64,000 nucleotides of DNA from Salibaculum griseiflavum. Its GTDB lineage: Bacteria > Pseudomonadota > Alphaproteobacteria > Rhodobacterales > Rhodobacteraceae. Made by a program: the position numbers and the translations under genes. Below are positions 53,601 through 61,607 of this stretch, piece by piece; the stretch's first letter is position 1; each line of letters begins with the position of its first letter. The notes beneath the pieces are model-generated. The model ran no database searches. It saw only the letters and a program-made list of their open reading frames with translations, and was not told where the DNA came from. The DNA is taken from assembly GCF_003129565.1 (NCBI RefSeq), contig NZ_QETF01000005.1:62001-126000 (forward strand), read 5' to 3'.

Positions 53601-54066
53601 AACCGTATCCGGCTGCCCAAAGTCGATCATAGACCTTTTGAACCAGCTCTTTGCAGGTACTGGCCTTGGCCAGTTTGACGTAGACATGGAGACCTTGAGC
53701 TTCGCTGGCGACGCCACTTGGTGGAACAATGCCAGCTGAGGAAGATGGCACCACCAAGTGCTCACAGCCCTGCAGCTCGGGGACGAGTTCCGTGATCACA
53801 TCCCACCATTCACGGTTGCCTTTTTTGCGGACAAGGCTGTCCGGCATGTCGTCTGTATCGATATCGAACAGGCACCACCCCGGGCCTTCGTGGAATGAAA
53901 ACCACTTGAGAGTACGGGTAATCTCGCCCGGCTTCGCGTTAGCAGTGCTCGCAAGTGGTATCCATTGGTTAGCCGTGCTCAACACACCCAGAGCCAGTGC
54001 TTGCTTTGGCCCAAGGTGCTCGACGACACGGAGCAGGTCAGCCGCTGTATCTGCCTCAACCGTCAT
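50662..54066 (-). CDS. primase-helicase of the element (AEP-type + SF2-like)
   Basis: Predicted 1134 residues. The N-terminal 230 residues look like an archaeo-eukaryotic-type primase: D68 and D70 in WCLFDIDTDD, GLHVYVKL, and LIDKAVASPERLIFEA. A helicase-like region follows with a P-loop-like SASVGVDKSS around residue 415, motif Ia IVVPTIELAEE, and Walker B-like LAIIDETD (D593, E594). The P-loop reads GVDKS where GVGKS or GVGKT is expected. It should start replication of the excised element. AAAGGG lies before ATG 54066; the frame extends to 54246 but without a supported start. Confidence 0.8.
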   Translation of the reverse strand: MTVEADTAADLLRVVEHLGPKQALALGVLSTANQWIPLASTANAKPGEITRTLKWFSFHEGPGWCLFDIDTDDMPDSLVRKKGNREWWDVITELVPELQGCEHLVVPSSSAGIVPPSGVASEAQGLHVYVKLAKASTCKELVQKVYDRLWAAGYGYVKLAKDGKQLLRTLIDKAVASPERLIFEAEPIVLEPLVRNPPGKRLHPGPALRDIADANADSVSELQAEAEAATGNAAKTQRRKYVDEKATKLSKEAGISKTAARRRVTVQTRDRVMEDDDTIETAPGKFEQVGALLDRKPGSLGLPCPVEGSDYGTSTAYFHPADDYSPVPRIISFAHGDKTFFNFERYRRLWGLRWTDGGDEAQGVAPQTADDAQRSLSAHVQHAIREEILPAQRKSRGKEGQGAPELLFSASVGVDKSSVIDENVPLTLAQGKRDLIVVPTIELAEERCTSLSNLYGDIAGVWRGIDQPDPNQRAQKMCLRSDAVKAARGLGADISAICGSKKAGFCPYHPDGASHITCGYRQQTLRNKSVVIMAGTQALQRALPKGCKKATGWRPAELPPQVWTQLELLDGGPDAEIHSEPYSDRDFDLAIIDETDPSAWIEGAEGREALLLSATRSNFANLPASPEKTVVLEFIDQLGHLIADCDLLFPDSGFLANFGDNLRQVLAAIWELIPDVPKPAELRQLDASDIRMAYAEQLALRASCLHLSHILKAFENAIHGQWSHCRHVEFHRQSSGDVHVSVQSRKDIHSALADVPKLLFDATAQKELLAGVFPNLRQVCDVRARDGEGVRRCQLRDSAVSMTALRENPTWPARALLLASVVERSCGKTGLISTKDLMAKIETGIDPEDQLETGHLGAVKGVNRFEDCNGLIVCGRLAIPPSAAERTAAVLLDQDILPTGAKHFPKAKGYIAGRKPGTGWPVETDTHEDPAANAARASVTEDQLEQARGRGRNTRRTVENPIIEHLFTNVPTHYPVDATYTLEEAQAALSWPTLLLTSDAWVADGAGTAIVGVMLRAALQKAQRRESLYRLLIGNPAFESPDRAAKWRKDQLADNPELQRFVDRTDKQFVNRAPTVDILYTPFPIHDFRPVRAKVQGARYYAQLYVRTAPDQTPQDALRALLGDLAEQVEIECG

Positions 54067-54304
54067 CGCGCGCCCTTTGCTGATCTGCGCGCCGTGCTGC
54101 TTTTCGATGGCGTCGTTTCGCCACCGAAAGGTCTTCACAACGGGTCGATGACTCGACTCGATGATCGAGATATGCGCACGTCTGGGGTTGGGAGAGCGCA
54201 CCTCTCCCTTCTCCCCGCCGTGCGGCGGGAAGCCAGTCTGTTCCATTTTTTTTGGCTCGACTAGCTGCTCAGAAGGCTTGGGCGTGGAGGCTCACAAGGA
54301 ACAA
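54067..54304. promoter_or_regulatory. gap upstream of the primase gene
   Basis: 238 bases between the AlpA-like gene and the primase, both on the minus strand. It is the likeliest place for a primase promoter controlled by the AlpA-like protein and perhaps for the replication origin. A C/G inverted repeat lies at 54219-54231 (CCCGCCGTGCGGCGGG-like). Confidence 0.35.
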
Positions 54305-54502
54305 TCATCCTGCCTCTCCCGTCAGATCCCGAAAGAGGGCTTCAGCGCTATCTGCGGTGATGATCGTGCACCGGCCGACCCGAACCACGTCAAGGCGCTT
54401 CTGTGCAATCAGCTCGTAGACCTTGGTCCGTCCAAGACCGGTCGCGTCGCAGAATTCCCAGACGCGGTATCCGAGGCGTTTGGTCCGTGCAGGTGTGGTC
54501 AT
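54305..54502 (-). CDS. AlpA-like/excisionase helix-turn-helix protein
   Basis: Predicted 65 residues. RVWEFCDATGLGRTKVYELIAQKRLDVVRVGRCTII is the MerR-like HTH_17 fold of AlpA and excisionase proteins. In P4-like elements such proteins switch on integrase or excision. GGAG six bases before ATG 54502 supports this start; ATG 54535 would add 11 residues. Confidence 0.85.
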   Translation of the reverse strand: MTTPARTKRLGYRVWEFCDATGLGRTKVYELIAQKRLDVVRVGRCTIITADSAEALFRDLTGEAG

Positions 54503-54580
54503 GTCCAGCTCCGTGTGGTGGCGTTTGCTGGACATTCTCAGAGGAAATTCGGCCGCCCAAATTGGCCGTTAATCGGCCAG

Positions 54581-55243
54581 TTATTTCTTGGCCAATTTTG
54601 GTCGACCCGGTTCGCGCGGGCCGCCGAGCCTACGTACGCGCTCTCGCGTAACCTTATGGTTTGGGTGGCTATTTTTGGCCAACTCCCACAGCTTTTCGCG
54701 TGACATGCCCTTTTGTTCTTTAGATAGCCCATCCCACCAAGCCATCAGGTCGGCACCCGAAAGTGGCTGTGGTTTAGTTTCCTGCAGGTACGGCGAGCTG
54801 CCAGTGCCAAGAAACTTGCGAAGCTGCCCGCGCACCACGGTAATGTCACGGTAATGGTTGGGGCGCGCGAAGCTGGGCTGTCGGTAAGGGTCCTCTGTTG
54901 GGCTGAACCATAGTAGAGCAGTGTCGCCAAATCGGAGGCCGTCTATACGATAATCAAAAGCTTTGTAAGAAAGCGCGCTGTCGGGCGGGAGGCGCGCGAT
55001 CTCTTCGGTCCCGTCGGCATTGGCCTCACGCGAAAATCTACCGTGCAAGACAAGCCTCCCCGAGTCCGCTTTCTGTAGAAGCGCGTCGAGCGCATCGGTC
55101 AATTTTGAGAATGCTTCTTCCCGCGTGAAGCCGAAATGTTTCGTATTCAGTTCCTTTGCAAACCGCTCTCCTGAGACCTCGACGCCGAATGCGGCGAGTG
55201 TCAACGCGCTCGTTAAAGAAATTCGTTCCGCTGCTTCTGACAT
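54581..55243 (-). CDS. uncharacterised protein of the integrase operon
   Basis: Predicted 220 residues. It begins five bases after the integrase stop, so it is co-transcribed. FGDTALLWFSPTEDPYR, LRKFLG and a C-terminal basic region (HKVTRERVRRLGGPREPGRPKLAKK) suggest DNA binding. I recognise no family. ATG 55264 overlaps the integrase and is an alternative start. Confidence 0.65.
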   Translation of the reverse strand: MSEAAERISLTSALTLAAFGVEVSGERFAKELNTKHFGFTREEAFSKLTDALDALLQKADSGRLVLHGRFSREANADGTEEIARLPPDSALSYKAFDYRIDGLRFGDTALLWFSPTEDPYRQPSFARPNHYRDITVVRGQLRKFLGTGSSPYLQETKPQPLSGADLMAWWDGLSKEQKGMSREKLWELAKNSHPNHKVTRERVRRLGGPREPGRPKLAKK

Positions 55244-55247
55244 GACG

Positions 55248-56507
55248 CTAAACCGCCTCTGCATCCTCTGTGGGTATCACGGAGCTGGCGCAATAGTCTG
55301 CCCATTCATCCATGAGCTGACGTCGCTTGGCAAAGAGATCTCCCCGCCGGTAGGCAGCTTCGGCTTTATTGCTGATCGTATGCGCCAGCGCAGCCTCACA
55401 GACTTCATTTGGATATGATGTCGTCTCTGATGCCCAGTCCCGGAAGCTCGAACGAAATCCGTGAACCGTCACCGAATTCTCAATGCGGCGTAGAAGCATC
55501 GACATCGTCATGCCTGACATGGCCTTGCCACGTTGTCCGGGGAAGAGGTGCGTCCCACCAAGTTGTTGCGTTTGGTGCAGGATATCCAAGGCGCGTTCAG
55601 ACAAAGGTACGCGGTGTTCACGGCCCGCCTTCATGCGCATTGCCGGTATGGTCCAAGTTCGGGCATCAAAGCTGATCTCGTCCCACTCCGCGCCGATCAC
55701 CTCGCCGGTACGGGCTGCGGTTAGGATGAGGAATTCGAGAGCGAGGGCGCCTGTTGCCGAGTGTGACCGAAGGTTGGCTATGAACTGTGGGACGTGTTGA
55801 TAGGGCAGGGCTGCATGATGCCCGCGAGACAGGCGTTTGCGTGGCGGCAAGATCTTATCAAGGTGGCCGCGCCAGCGCGCGGGGTTTTCGCCAGTGCGGT
55901 AACCCTTAACCTTTGCCGCGTCGAGAATGTTCTCGACTCTGCCGCGTAGCCGGCTTGCGGTCTCGCTTTTGGTGGTCCAGATCGGTTCTAGGATTTCTAA
56001 GACGTGCTGTGTCTCAACATCCTTCACAGCCATATCCCCGATCGTGGGATAGACATAATCTCGCAGTGTGTTGTACCATTGTCGTCGATGCTTGGCGTTG
56101 CGCCATGTGGTCTCGTGAGAGGCAAGGTAGTCACCGGCGACATCTCTGAAAGTCTTTTGTTCTGCTTCACGCAGAGCGCTTTCCTCAGCGCGCCGAGCGG
56201 CAGCCTCCTGCCGTTCTAGGAGCGGATCAATGCCCGCTTTCACCTTCATTCGGTAGATCGCAGCTACGTCGCGTGCTTCCGCTAGCGAGAGCTCGTCCTT
56301 CTGGGACTTCTCCAACAATGCGATTGCCTCTGGGCAACGTGACAGGCCCATATCGCGCGACACCCCGTTGAGGCGGAAGCGGAAGACCCACGACCGTGCA
56401 CCGCTCGCCTTGACAAGCAGGTACAGCCCTCCGCCATCAGCATGCCGCCCCGGCTTTGCGTTCCGGACCTGCAGCGGAGTCAATGCGTTCTTTACCTTCT
56501 TTGGCAT
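55248..56507 (-). CDS. int: tyrosine-type integrase (DUF4102/P4 type)
   Basis: Predicted 419 residues. The N-terminal arm-binding domain reads DGGGLYLLVKASGARSWVFRF. The catalytic set is complete: R266 (AARTGEV), K293, H349 and R352 (HGFR), H376 (ALAH) and Y386 (AYRRGD). It lies 20 bases inside the right direct repeat, as usual for the integrase of a P4-like island. Confidence 0.96.
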   Translation of the reverse strand: MPKKVKNALTPLQVRNAKPGRHADGGGLYLLVKASGARSWVFRFRLNGVSRDMGLSRCPEAIALLEKSQKDELSLAEARDVAAIYRMKVKAGIDPLLERQEAAARRAEESALREAEQKTFRDVAGDYLASHETTWRNAKHRRQWYNTLRDYVYPTIGDMAVKDVETQHVLEILEPIWTTKSETASRLRGRVENILDAAKVKGYRTGENPARWRGHLDKILPPRKRLSRGHHAALPYQHVPQFIANLRSHSATGALALEFLILTAARTGEVIGAEWDEISFDARTWTIPAMRMKAGREHRVPLSERALDILHQTQQLGGTHLFPGQRGKAMSGMTMSMLLRRIENSVTVHGFRSSFRDWASETTSYPNEVCEAALAHTISNKAEAAYRRGDLFAKRRQLMDEWADYCASSVIPTEDAEAV

Positions 56508-56527
56508 TCTGTCGGCCCTCCACTTCC

Positions 56528-56550
56528 GTTACCAAAACCGTTCCCCTAAA
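56528..56550 (+). repeat. right attachment-site candidate
   Basis: GTTACCAAAAC-C-GTTCCCCTAAA, the partner of 46010-46031. It is adjacent to the integrase start and marks the right end of the element. Confidence 0.75.
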
Positions 56551-57080
56551 ATAGGCTGACTTTTGGCGAACTGCAGCGGACAATCGCGGTGAGGTCGGGT
56601 TCCAAGTATCTACAATAATACGTACTTTTATGATGCTTTGTGACTCCGGTGAATAGTCATGAACAGATATTAGGAGGACTTCCGATCCGCCACCATCACC
56701 CTTGCGAACCCGTTCAGGCCGCCCGTCCGAGGCGGATGTTCTCCCTTATTCAAAGGGATTTGCCGTATGGGTGCGAACCGCTGAGACGCGGGCACACAGC
56801 GATTTCCGTCTCTGAATGGTCTCTCGTCTCTGGTCGGGCGAACCGCGCCGATTTCGGTTCGGTCGAAAATCTCCTTGCTTTTCCAATGGCCTGACTCGCA
56901 AGCCCGCCGAAACTGCGCGCCCTGTTTCCATCGCTATCGACCGGAACGGAGACCGACCATGCAGGAGGCGTAGCCGATGGGTGCGCTGGCAGAACGGCGC
57001 GTAGCGGTGGCGGAGCATTCAGCGACGGGCTCAACGAAGCCATTGATGACAAACGCACATCGCGCCTCTAGCCTGGCAGC
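56551..57080. other. intergenic stretch right of the element
   Basis: About 530 bases with no supported gene. Short frames on both strands lack family features. An AT-rich part (56615-56680) includes ATTAGGAGGACT with no matching start. The rest is G/C-rich and may be decayed accessory DNA. Confidence 0.4.
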
Positions 57081-57917
57081 ATGGCGAGTGGCCCCTGGAC
57101 CGATGAAGAAAACGACCTGATCGTCGCGGACTATTTCGCGATGCTGGCCGACGACATCACCGGGCGCCGCTACAGCAAAGCCGAGCATCGCCGGGCGCTC
57201 CTGCCGCTTCTGAACGACCGGTCTGAGGGATCGGTCGAGTTCAAGCACCAGAACATCAGCGCGGTGCTCAAGGGGCTCGGCGAGGACTGGATCCCCGGCT
57301 ACAAGCCCGCCTTCAATTTCCAGATGACGCTGGTCGATGCGGTGGCGCGGTGGCTGGCGCTGCACCCGGACTGGCTCGGCCGGTTGCCAGGCATGCCCCC
57401 TGCGACCGGCATGCGCGAGGCGGCACCGATCTGGATCGGTCCTCTGCCCACGCTCTCCAACCAGCCTCCTCCGCAAGAGTTGGACCAGATGCTGCACATC
57501 GTCAGGAAGTTCGACGTGGCGGGCCGCGACGAACGCAATCGTGCCCTCGGCCGCGCTGGCGAAGAACGTGTCCTGGCCCATGAGCACGCCACGCTGAAAG
57601 CCGCGGGGCGCGATGACCTGGCGCGCAAGGTCCGCTGGGTCTCGGAAGAGGACGGCGATGGCGCGGGCTACGACATTGCGAGCTACGCGCCGGATGGCCG
57701 GCCGCGCCTGATCGAGGTTAAGACGACGAACGGCTGGGAACGGACGCCCTTCCACATCACGCGCAACGAGCTGGCCGTTGCCGACGAACGGCGCGCGGAG
57801 TGGTGCCTTTTCCGGATGTGGAATTTCTCGCGCGAGCCGCGGGCGTTCGAGCTTTACCCGCCACTCGATGCGCATGTCTCGCTTACGCCGACGTCGTTTC
57901 AGGCCAGCTTTCACTGA
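57081..57917 (+). CDS. DUF3883 domain (PD-(D/E)xK nuclease-like) protein
   Basis: Predicted 278 residues. The N-terminus WTDEENDLIVADYFAML with QNISAVLKGLGEDWIPGYKP is a DNA-binding-like helical domain. The C-terminal DUF3883 region shows GRAGEERVL, GAGYDIASY and RLIEVKTTNG, which matches the E ... D ... ExK acidic set of restriction-like nucleases. DUF3883 proteins often occur in defence loci. It stands alone here, next to recombinase remnants. Confidence 0.82.
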   Translation: MASGPWTDEENDLIVADYFAMLADDITGRRYSKAEHRRALLPLLNDRSEGSVEFKHQNISAVLKGLGEDWIPGYKPAFNFQMTLVDAVARWLALHPDWLGRLPGMPPATGMREAAPIWIGPLPTLSNQPPPQELDQMLHIVRKFDVAGRDERNRALGRAGEERVLAHEHATLKAAGRDDLARKVRWVSEEDGDGAGYDIASYAPDGRPRLIEVKTTNGWERTPFHITRNELAVADERRAEWCLFRMWNFSREPRAFELYPPLDAHVSLTPTSFQASFH

Positions 57918-58007
57918 AGGACGGGTCAACAACCTTTGCGAATGTAGACAGCGCTGGCAAGCCATCGGTATCATTGGGAAATATGGAGTCTGATTGAAAG
58001 GTAGACT

Positions 58008-58616
58008 TTGGCGACTTGTTGGACTTGCGGCGAACCAATCGTGTTTCGGCACGTAGACGGCGTTCTCAAGCCGATACACCTCAATGGGGGCTGGTGCTCC
58101 GCCGCGACGTCCAGCCCTTTGTCCAATGCGCCTTTCAGATCAGTTGAATCCTACGTCAATCCCAACGCCTATTGTCCGGTATGTGGGGAGAAGGTGTTCT
58201 ACTACCAGAGCCGCTACGGTGGCCGGGTGTTCTTTGACGACCTCGGCTGGCCGTGGCCGAAGCATCCATGTACCGATAACAGCAATCGTCCATTGAAGGC
58301 GCCGCGCGCCGTCCGCGGTTCGATCGTCATAAAAGATCGTCACGGGCAAACTCTGGACATCTATGACCTAGATGACCTCCAGGATGGGCCTGGCCGCTTT
58401 GTCTTCACGTTTCGGAACTCGAGAACGCGAGCCAGGCTGGACCTAACCTTCTCGAAGAAGGCGATGGCGAAGGGAGGCGTGAAGATAGACGATTTCTGGG
58501 ATGCGCCATCGTTCCTGCTGCGGAAGGATCAGCAGAAGAAGGACGCCTACCGCGTGGAGTTTATTTCGTGCCGACACGGCAAGGTACTCCGCTTTCGGAT
58601 GCAACGCTTGCTGTGA
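58008..58616 (+). CDS. zinc-ribbon protein of unknown function
   Basis: Predicted 202 residues from a TTG start with AAAGG seven bases upstream. CWTCGEPIVF and CPVCGEKVFYYQSRYGGRVFFDDLGWPWPKHPC give two CxxC knuckles plus further Cys/His. The second half is basic. It follows the DUF3883 gene by 90 bases on the same strand and may work with it. No family recognised. Confidence 0.65.
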   Translation: MATCWTCGEPIVFRHVDGVLKPIHLNGGWCSAATSSPLSNAPFRSVESYVNPNAYCPVCGEKVFYYQSRYGGRVFFDDLGWPWPKHPCTDNSNRPLKAPRAVRGSIVIKDRHGQTLDIYDLDDLQDGPGRFVFTFRNSRTRARLDLTFSKKAMAKGGVKIDDFWDAPSFLLRKDQQKKDAYRVEFISCRHGKVLRFRMQRLL

Positions 58617-58650
58617 AGGTGACAGCGTTCAGGGCTTACTTGACTGACTC

Positions 58651-58923
58651 TCAGTCGAACACTCGCACCGACTGCTCCTCCCAAGGCAGGGACGCGACGA
58701 AGCAAAGGTCGTAGAGGCTGATCGCGCAGGGCTCGCGGCGCACGACCAGTCGCTCGAGGACGACCGGTGCCAGCCATGCAAGGCGCAGGAGGCGGCTGAC
58801 GTAGCGGTCGGAGATCCGTTCGCCGATCACCTCGCGCTCGAACTGGGCGAAGCTGAGCAGGATGTTCAGCGTCAGCCGGCCCATGGAGGTCGTGGTATTG
58901 AAGGACAGCGTGCGGGACTGCAA
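58651..58923 (-). pseudogene. serine recombinase remnant
   Basis: LSFNTTTSMGRLTLNILLSFAQFEREVIGERI is the end of the resolvase catalytic domain of large serine recombinases. It is then joined directly to YVSRLLRLAWLAPVVLERLV ... LPWEEQ, which belongs to the far C-terminus of these proteins. The catalytic Ser region and most of the recombinase domain are missing, so both a 5' truncation and an internal deletion have occurred. Confidence 0.85.
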
Positions 58924-59265
58924 CCGGCCATGTGATCGGGTCTTACACCGATCGCCGCCTCACAGGGCGCGTGCAGCCGACAGGCGAAGCGCCCCGTTAC
59001 AACTCGGGCGATTGGCGGTGGCCAGGTCCCTCGGTAGGGGGTGTCCGCAACCGGGGAAGGACGTTCGAAGCAAACGTGGCGATCTGCGCCGCCCGGCTGA
59101 CCGTGGCATCAAAGTGGGCCGTCATGGTCGGTGACGCTGGTTTTCCTCAAGAGGTCGCAAAAGTGCTTCGTTCCCGGTTGGCTTGGCGTCATAATGTTGC
59201 AACGAATCGTACCGCGCCGTTTGCGACGCGGGTGGCGTGACGCTCAGTCGACAAGGCGGACAAAG
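58924..59265. other. decayed accessory DNA upstream of the Lrp-type gene
   Basis: No supported gene. The stretch 58940-59120 translates in one plus frame to a continuous but family-less peptide (TGRVQPTGEAPRYNSGDWRWPG), perhaps a gene fragment. The promoter of the Lrp-type gene must lie near the right end. Confidence 0.4.
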
Positions 59266-59760
59266 ATGCGAGAGCGGCAAGGGCTCGATCCGACAGATAT
59301 TCGCATTCTCAGCGCGGTGCAAAAGCATGGGCAGCTGAGCAAGACAAAACTGGCCGAGATCGTGAACCTGTCGGCGACGCCGTGCTGGGCGCGGCTGACC
59401 CGGTTGCGCACGGCGGGCTATATCCGCGGTTATCACGCCGATATCGCGCTGGAGCGGGTGGTCGACGCGACCCGTGTGGTGGTCACGGTGTCGCTGACCC
59501 ATCATCGCAAGGCCGATTTCGACCGGTTCGAAAACTACATCAAGCAGGTCGACGAGGTGATCAACTGCGTCGCGACCGGGGGCGGCATCGATTATGTGAT
59601 GACCGTGGTCTGCCCGACGCTTTCGTCGTTCCAGAGCTTGATGGATGATCTCTTGTCGGCGGATTTGGCCATTGACCGCTACATGACCTATTTCGCCACG
59701 CGCCTGATCAAGGCCGAGCAACCCAACCTCGCCAAGCTGGTGGCTCATGGCAGCAAATAA
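59266..59760 (+). CDS. Lrp/AsnC family transcriptional regulator
   Basis: Predicted 164 residues. DPTDIRILSAVQKHGQLSKTKLAEIVNLS is the winged helix and ATPCWARLTRLRTAGYI the recognition helix; a RAM-like C-terminus follows. AAGGCGG precedes ATG 59266. It lies upstream of the DmdA-like cluster on the same strand and is the natural candidate for its regulator. Confidence 0.87.
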   Translation: MRERQGLDPTDIRILSAVQKHGQLSKTKLAEIVNLSATPCWARLTRLRTAGYIRGYHADIALERVVDATRVVVTVSLTHHRKADFDRFENYIKQVDEVINCVATGGGIDYVMTVVCPTLSSFQSLMDDLLSADLAIDRYMTYFATRLIKAEQPNLAKLVAHGSK

Positions 59761-59954
59761 GGTTTGCGACATCGCCGATGTCGCGATTTGGCAAGTTGGT
59801 CCAATCGGTCCGTAAAGCCCTGAATCCAAGCCTGAACGGTCTGCAAAATCCCGCAACTTCAGCCCACAGGATCGGCGCAAACACTCTACATCCGCCTCAG
59901 GAGACAACGCAGCCTAGGGCGGGGCCCGAAGCTCGAATGAGGGTGGAGAACATC

Positions 59955-61124
59955 ATGCAATCTCAAGACTTTGGCTTTGGCACTCAAATCCGGAAATCGC
60001 CTTACTTCGACGCCACCGTGCGGTGGGGCGCCCAGGGGTTTTCGGTTTACAACCACATGTATATCCCGCGCGATTTCGGTGATCCGGAACAGAACTTCTG
60101 GAACCTCGTGAACGACGCGATCCTGTGCGACGTCGGCGTCGAGCGCCAGGTTGAAATCACCGGCCCAGATGCCGCGAAATTCATGCAGATGCTCACCCCG
60201 CGTGACCTGTCGACCATGGCGGTGGGCCAGTGCAAATACATCCTCATCACCAATGCCGAGGGCGGCATCCTGAACGACCCGATCCTGCTCAAGTTGGCCG
60301 AAGATCACTTCTGGATTTCGCTGGCCGACAGCGACATCCTGCTCTGGGCGCAGGGCGTTGCCGTGCATTCGGGGCTGGATGTGTCCATCACGGAGCCGGA
60401 TGTATCGCCCCTGCAGCTTCAGGGCCCGAAATCGGGCGAAATCATGCAGGAACTCTTCGGCCCCGAGATCATGGACCTGCGCTATTACTGGTTCATCGAG
60501 GCCGAGTTGGACGGCATCCCGCTGATCGTCTCGCGCACCGGTTGGTCCAGCGAGTTGGGCTACGAGATCTACCTGCGCGACTCTGCCTATGGCGACGCCC
60601 TGTGGGAGCGGATCATGGCCGTTGGTCTGCCCATGGGCCTCAAGCCCGGCCACACCTCGACCATTCGCCGGATCGAAGGTGGCATGCTGTCCTATCACGC
60701 CGATGCCGACATCACGACCAACCCTTTCGAGTTGGGCTTTGATCGTCTGGTGAACCTCGACATGGAGGCCGATTTCATCGGCAAGTTCGCCCTGCAACGC
60801 ATCCGTGACAACGGTGTGACCCGCAAGCAGGTTGGCCTGATCATCGACGGCGAGCCGATGACCGGCCCGAACACCACGTTCTGGTCCATCAACCACGAAG
60901 GCGAGACCGTGGGCAAGGTGACCTCGGCGGTCTACTCGCCGCGCCTGAAGAAGAACATCGCGCTGGCCATGGTCGCGGTCGAGGCCGCCGAACTGGGCAC
61001 CCAGCTGGAAATCCTGACCCAGGCCGGCGAAACCACCGCGACCGTCGTGGAAAAGCCCTTCTTCGACCCGCGCAAGCAGATTGCCGCGACCGGTGCCGCC
61101 ATCGACGCGCAGGCCACGGCATGA
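59955..61124 (+). CDS. DmdA-like GcvT-family demethylase
   Basis: Predicted 389 residues. VYNHMYIP, VERQVEITGPDAAKFMQMLTPRDLS, NDPILLKLAEDHFWISLADSDILLW and a C-terminal RRIEGGMLSY ... NPFELGFDRLVNLDME match the DMSP demethylase DmdA and its relatives in the aminomethyltransferase family. These pass a methyl group to tetrahydrofolate. GGTGGAG precedes ATG 59955; ATG 59937 is an alternative. It overlaps the OsmC gene (ATGA). The substrate may be DMSP or a related methylated compound. Confidence 0.75.
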   Translation: MQSQDFGFGTQIRKSPYFDATVRWGAQGFSVYNHMYIPRDFGDPEQNFWNLVNDAILCDVGVERQVEITGPDAAKFMQMLTPRDLSTMAVGQCKYILITNAEGGILNDPILLKLAEDHFWISLADSDILLWAQGVAVHSGLDVSITEPDVSPLQLQGPKSGEIMQELFGPEIMDLRYYWFIEAELDGIPLIVSRTGWSSELGYEIYLRDSAYGDALWERIMAVGLPMGLKPGHTSTIRRIEGGMLSYHADADITTNPFELGFDRLVNLDMEADFIGKFALQRIRDNGVTRKQVGLIIDGEPMTGPNTTFWSINHEGETVGKVTSAVYSPRLKKNIALAMVAVEAAELGTQLEILTQAGETTATVVEKPFFDPRKQIAATGAAIDAQATA

Positions 61125-61585
61125 AGGCGGCGACCCTCTCCGATCTCGCGGTCGAACTGCACTGGCACCGCGACGAACCGGCGTTGGAAACCGGCAAGTA
61201 TTCCAACGCCCACACCGTGCAGTACAACAGCACCTACGAGGTGCAAGTGGACTCCGCCCCCGATTGGGGCGGAGATCCCGACCACACCAACCCCGAACAG
61301 GCGCTCGCCGCGGCCCTGTCAAGCTGCCACATGATGACCTTCCTGGCGCTTTGCGCCAAGGCCGGTTGGCCCGTGGCCAGCTACCACGACTATGCCGAGG
61401 CGCATCTGGGCAAGAACCCCAAGGGGCAGATGTCGGTCACGCGGATCGACCTGAACCCGGTGGTGCGGTTCGACACCGGCTTTGCGGTCGCACCGGACAA
61501 GTTGGACGAGATGCAGCACCGCGCGCACCGCTATTGCTTCATCGCCAACACGCTGGCTGACAGCGTGGAAATCAACGTCAACTGA
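61121..61585 (+). CDS. OsmC family protein
   Basis: Predicted 154 residues. LSSCHMMTFLALCAKAG and HRYCFIANTLADSV hold the two redox-active cysteines of OsmC/Ohr proteins, with NPEQALAAALSS just before. It probably reduces organic hydroperoxides. It is translationally coupled to the DmdA-like gene, which is an unusual partner. Confidence 0.88.
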   Translation: MKAATLSDLAVELHWHRDEPALETGKYSNAHTVQYNSTYEVQVDSAPDWGGDPDHTNPEQALAAALSSCHMMTFLALCAKAGWPVASYHDYAEAHLGKNPKGQMSVTRIDLNPVVRFDTGFAVAPDKLDEMQHRAHRYCFIANTLADSVEINVN

Positions 61586-61607
61586 TCGGCTCAAAGGGAC
61601 CTGCGTC

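Larger units (their letters stand above)
46010..56550. mobile_element. integrated genetic element (P4/satellite-like), about 10.5 kb
   Basis: The element is bounded by imperfect direct repeats of about 22 bp. The tyrosine integrase gene lies just inside the right repeat, reading inward. An AlpA-like regulator and a primase-helicase follow on the same strand. Cargo genes have lower density and less biased codon use than the flanks, with long non-coding stretches. No capsid, terminase, conjugation or relaxase genes are visible. This is the gene set of a P4-like satellite or a replication-proficient genomic island. Confidence 0.82.

Noticed and set aside
54067-54246. 60-residue N-terminal extension of the primase
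   Set aside because: The frame is open, but ATG 54066 has a good AAAGGG site and the extension is not similar to primase N-termini.
56934-58079. 381-codon minus-strand frame
   Set aside because: Antisense shadow of the DUF3883 gene, which has the nuclease-like motifs and proper codon use.
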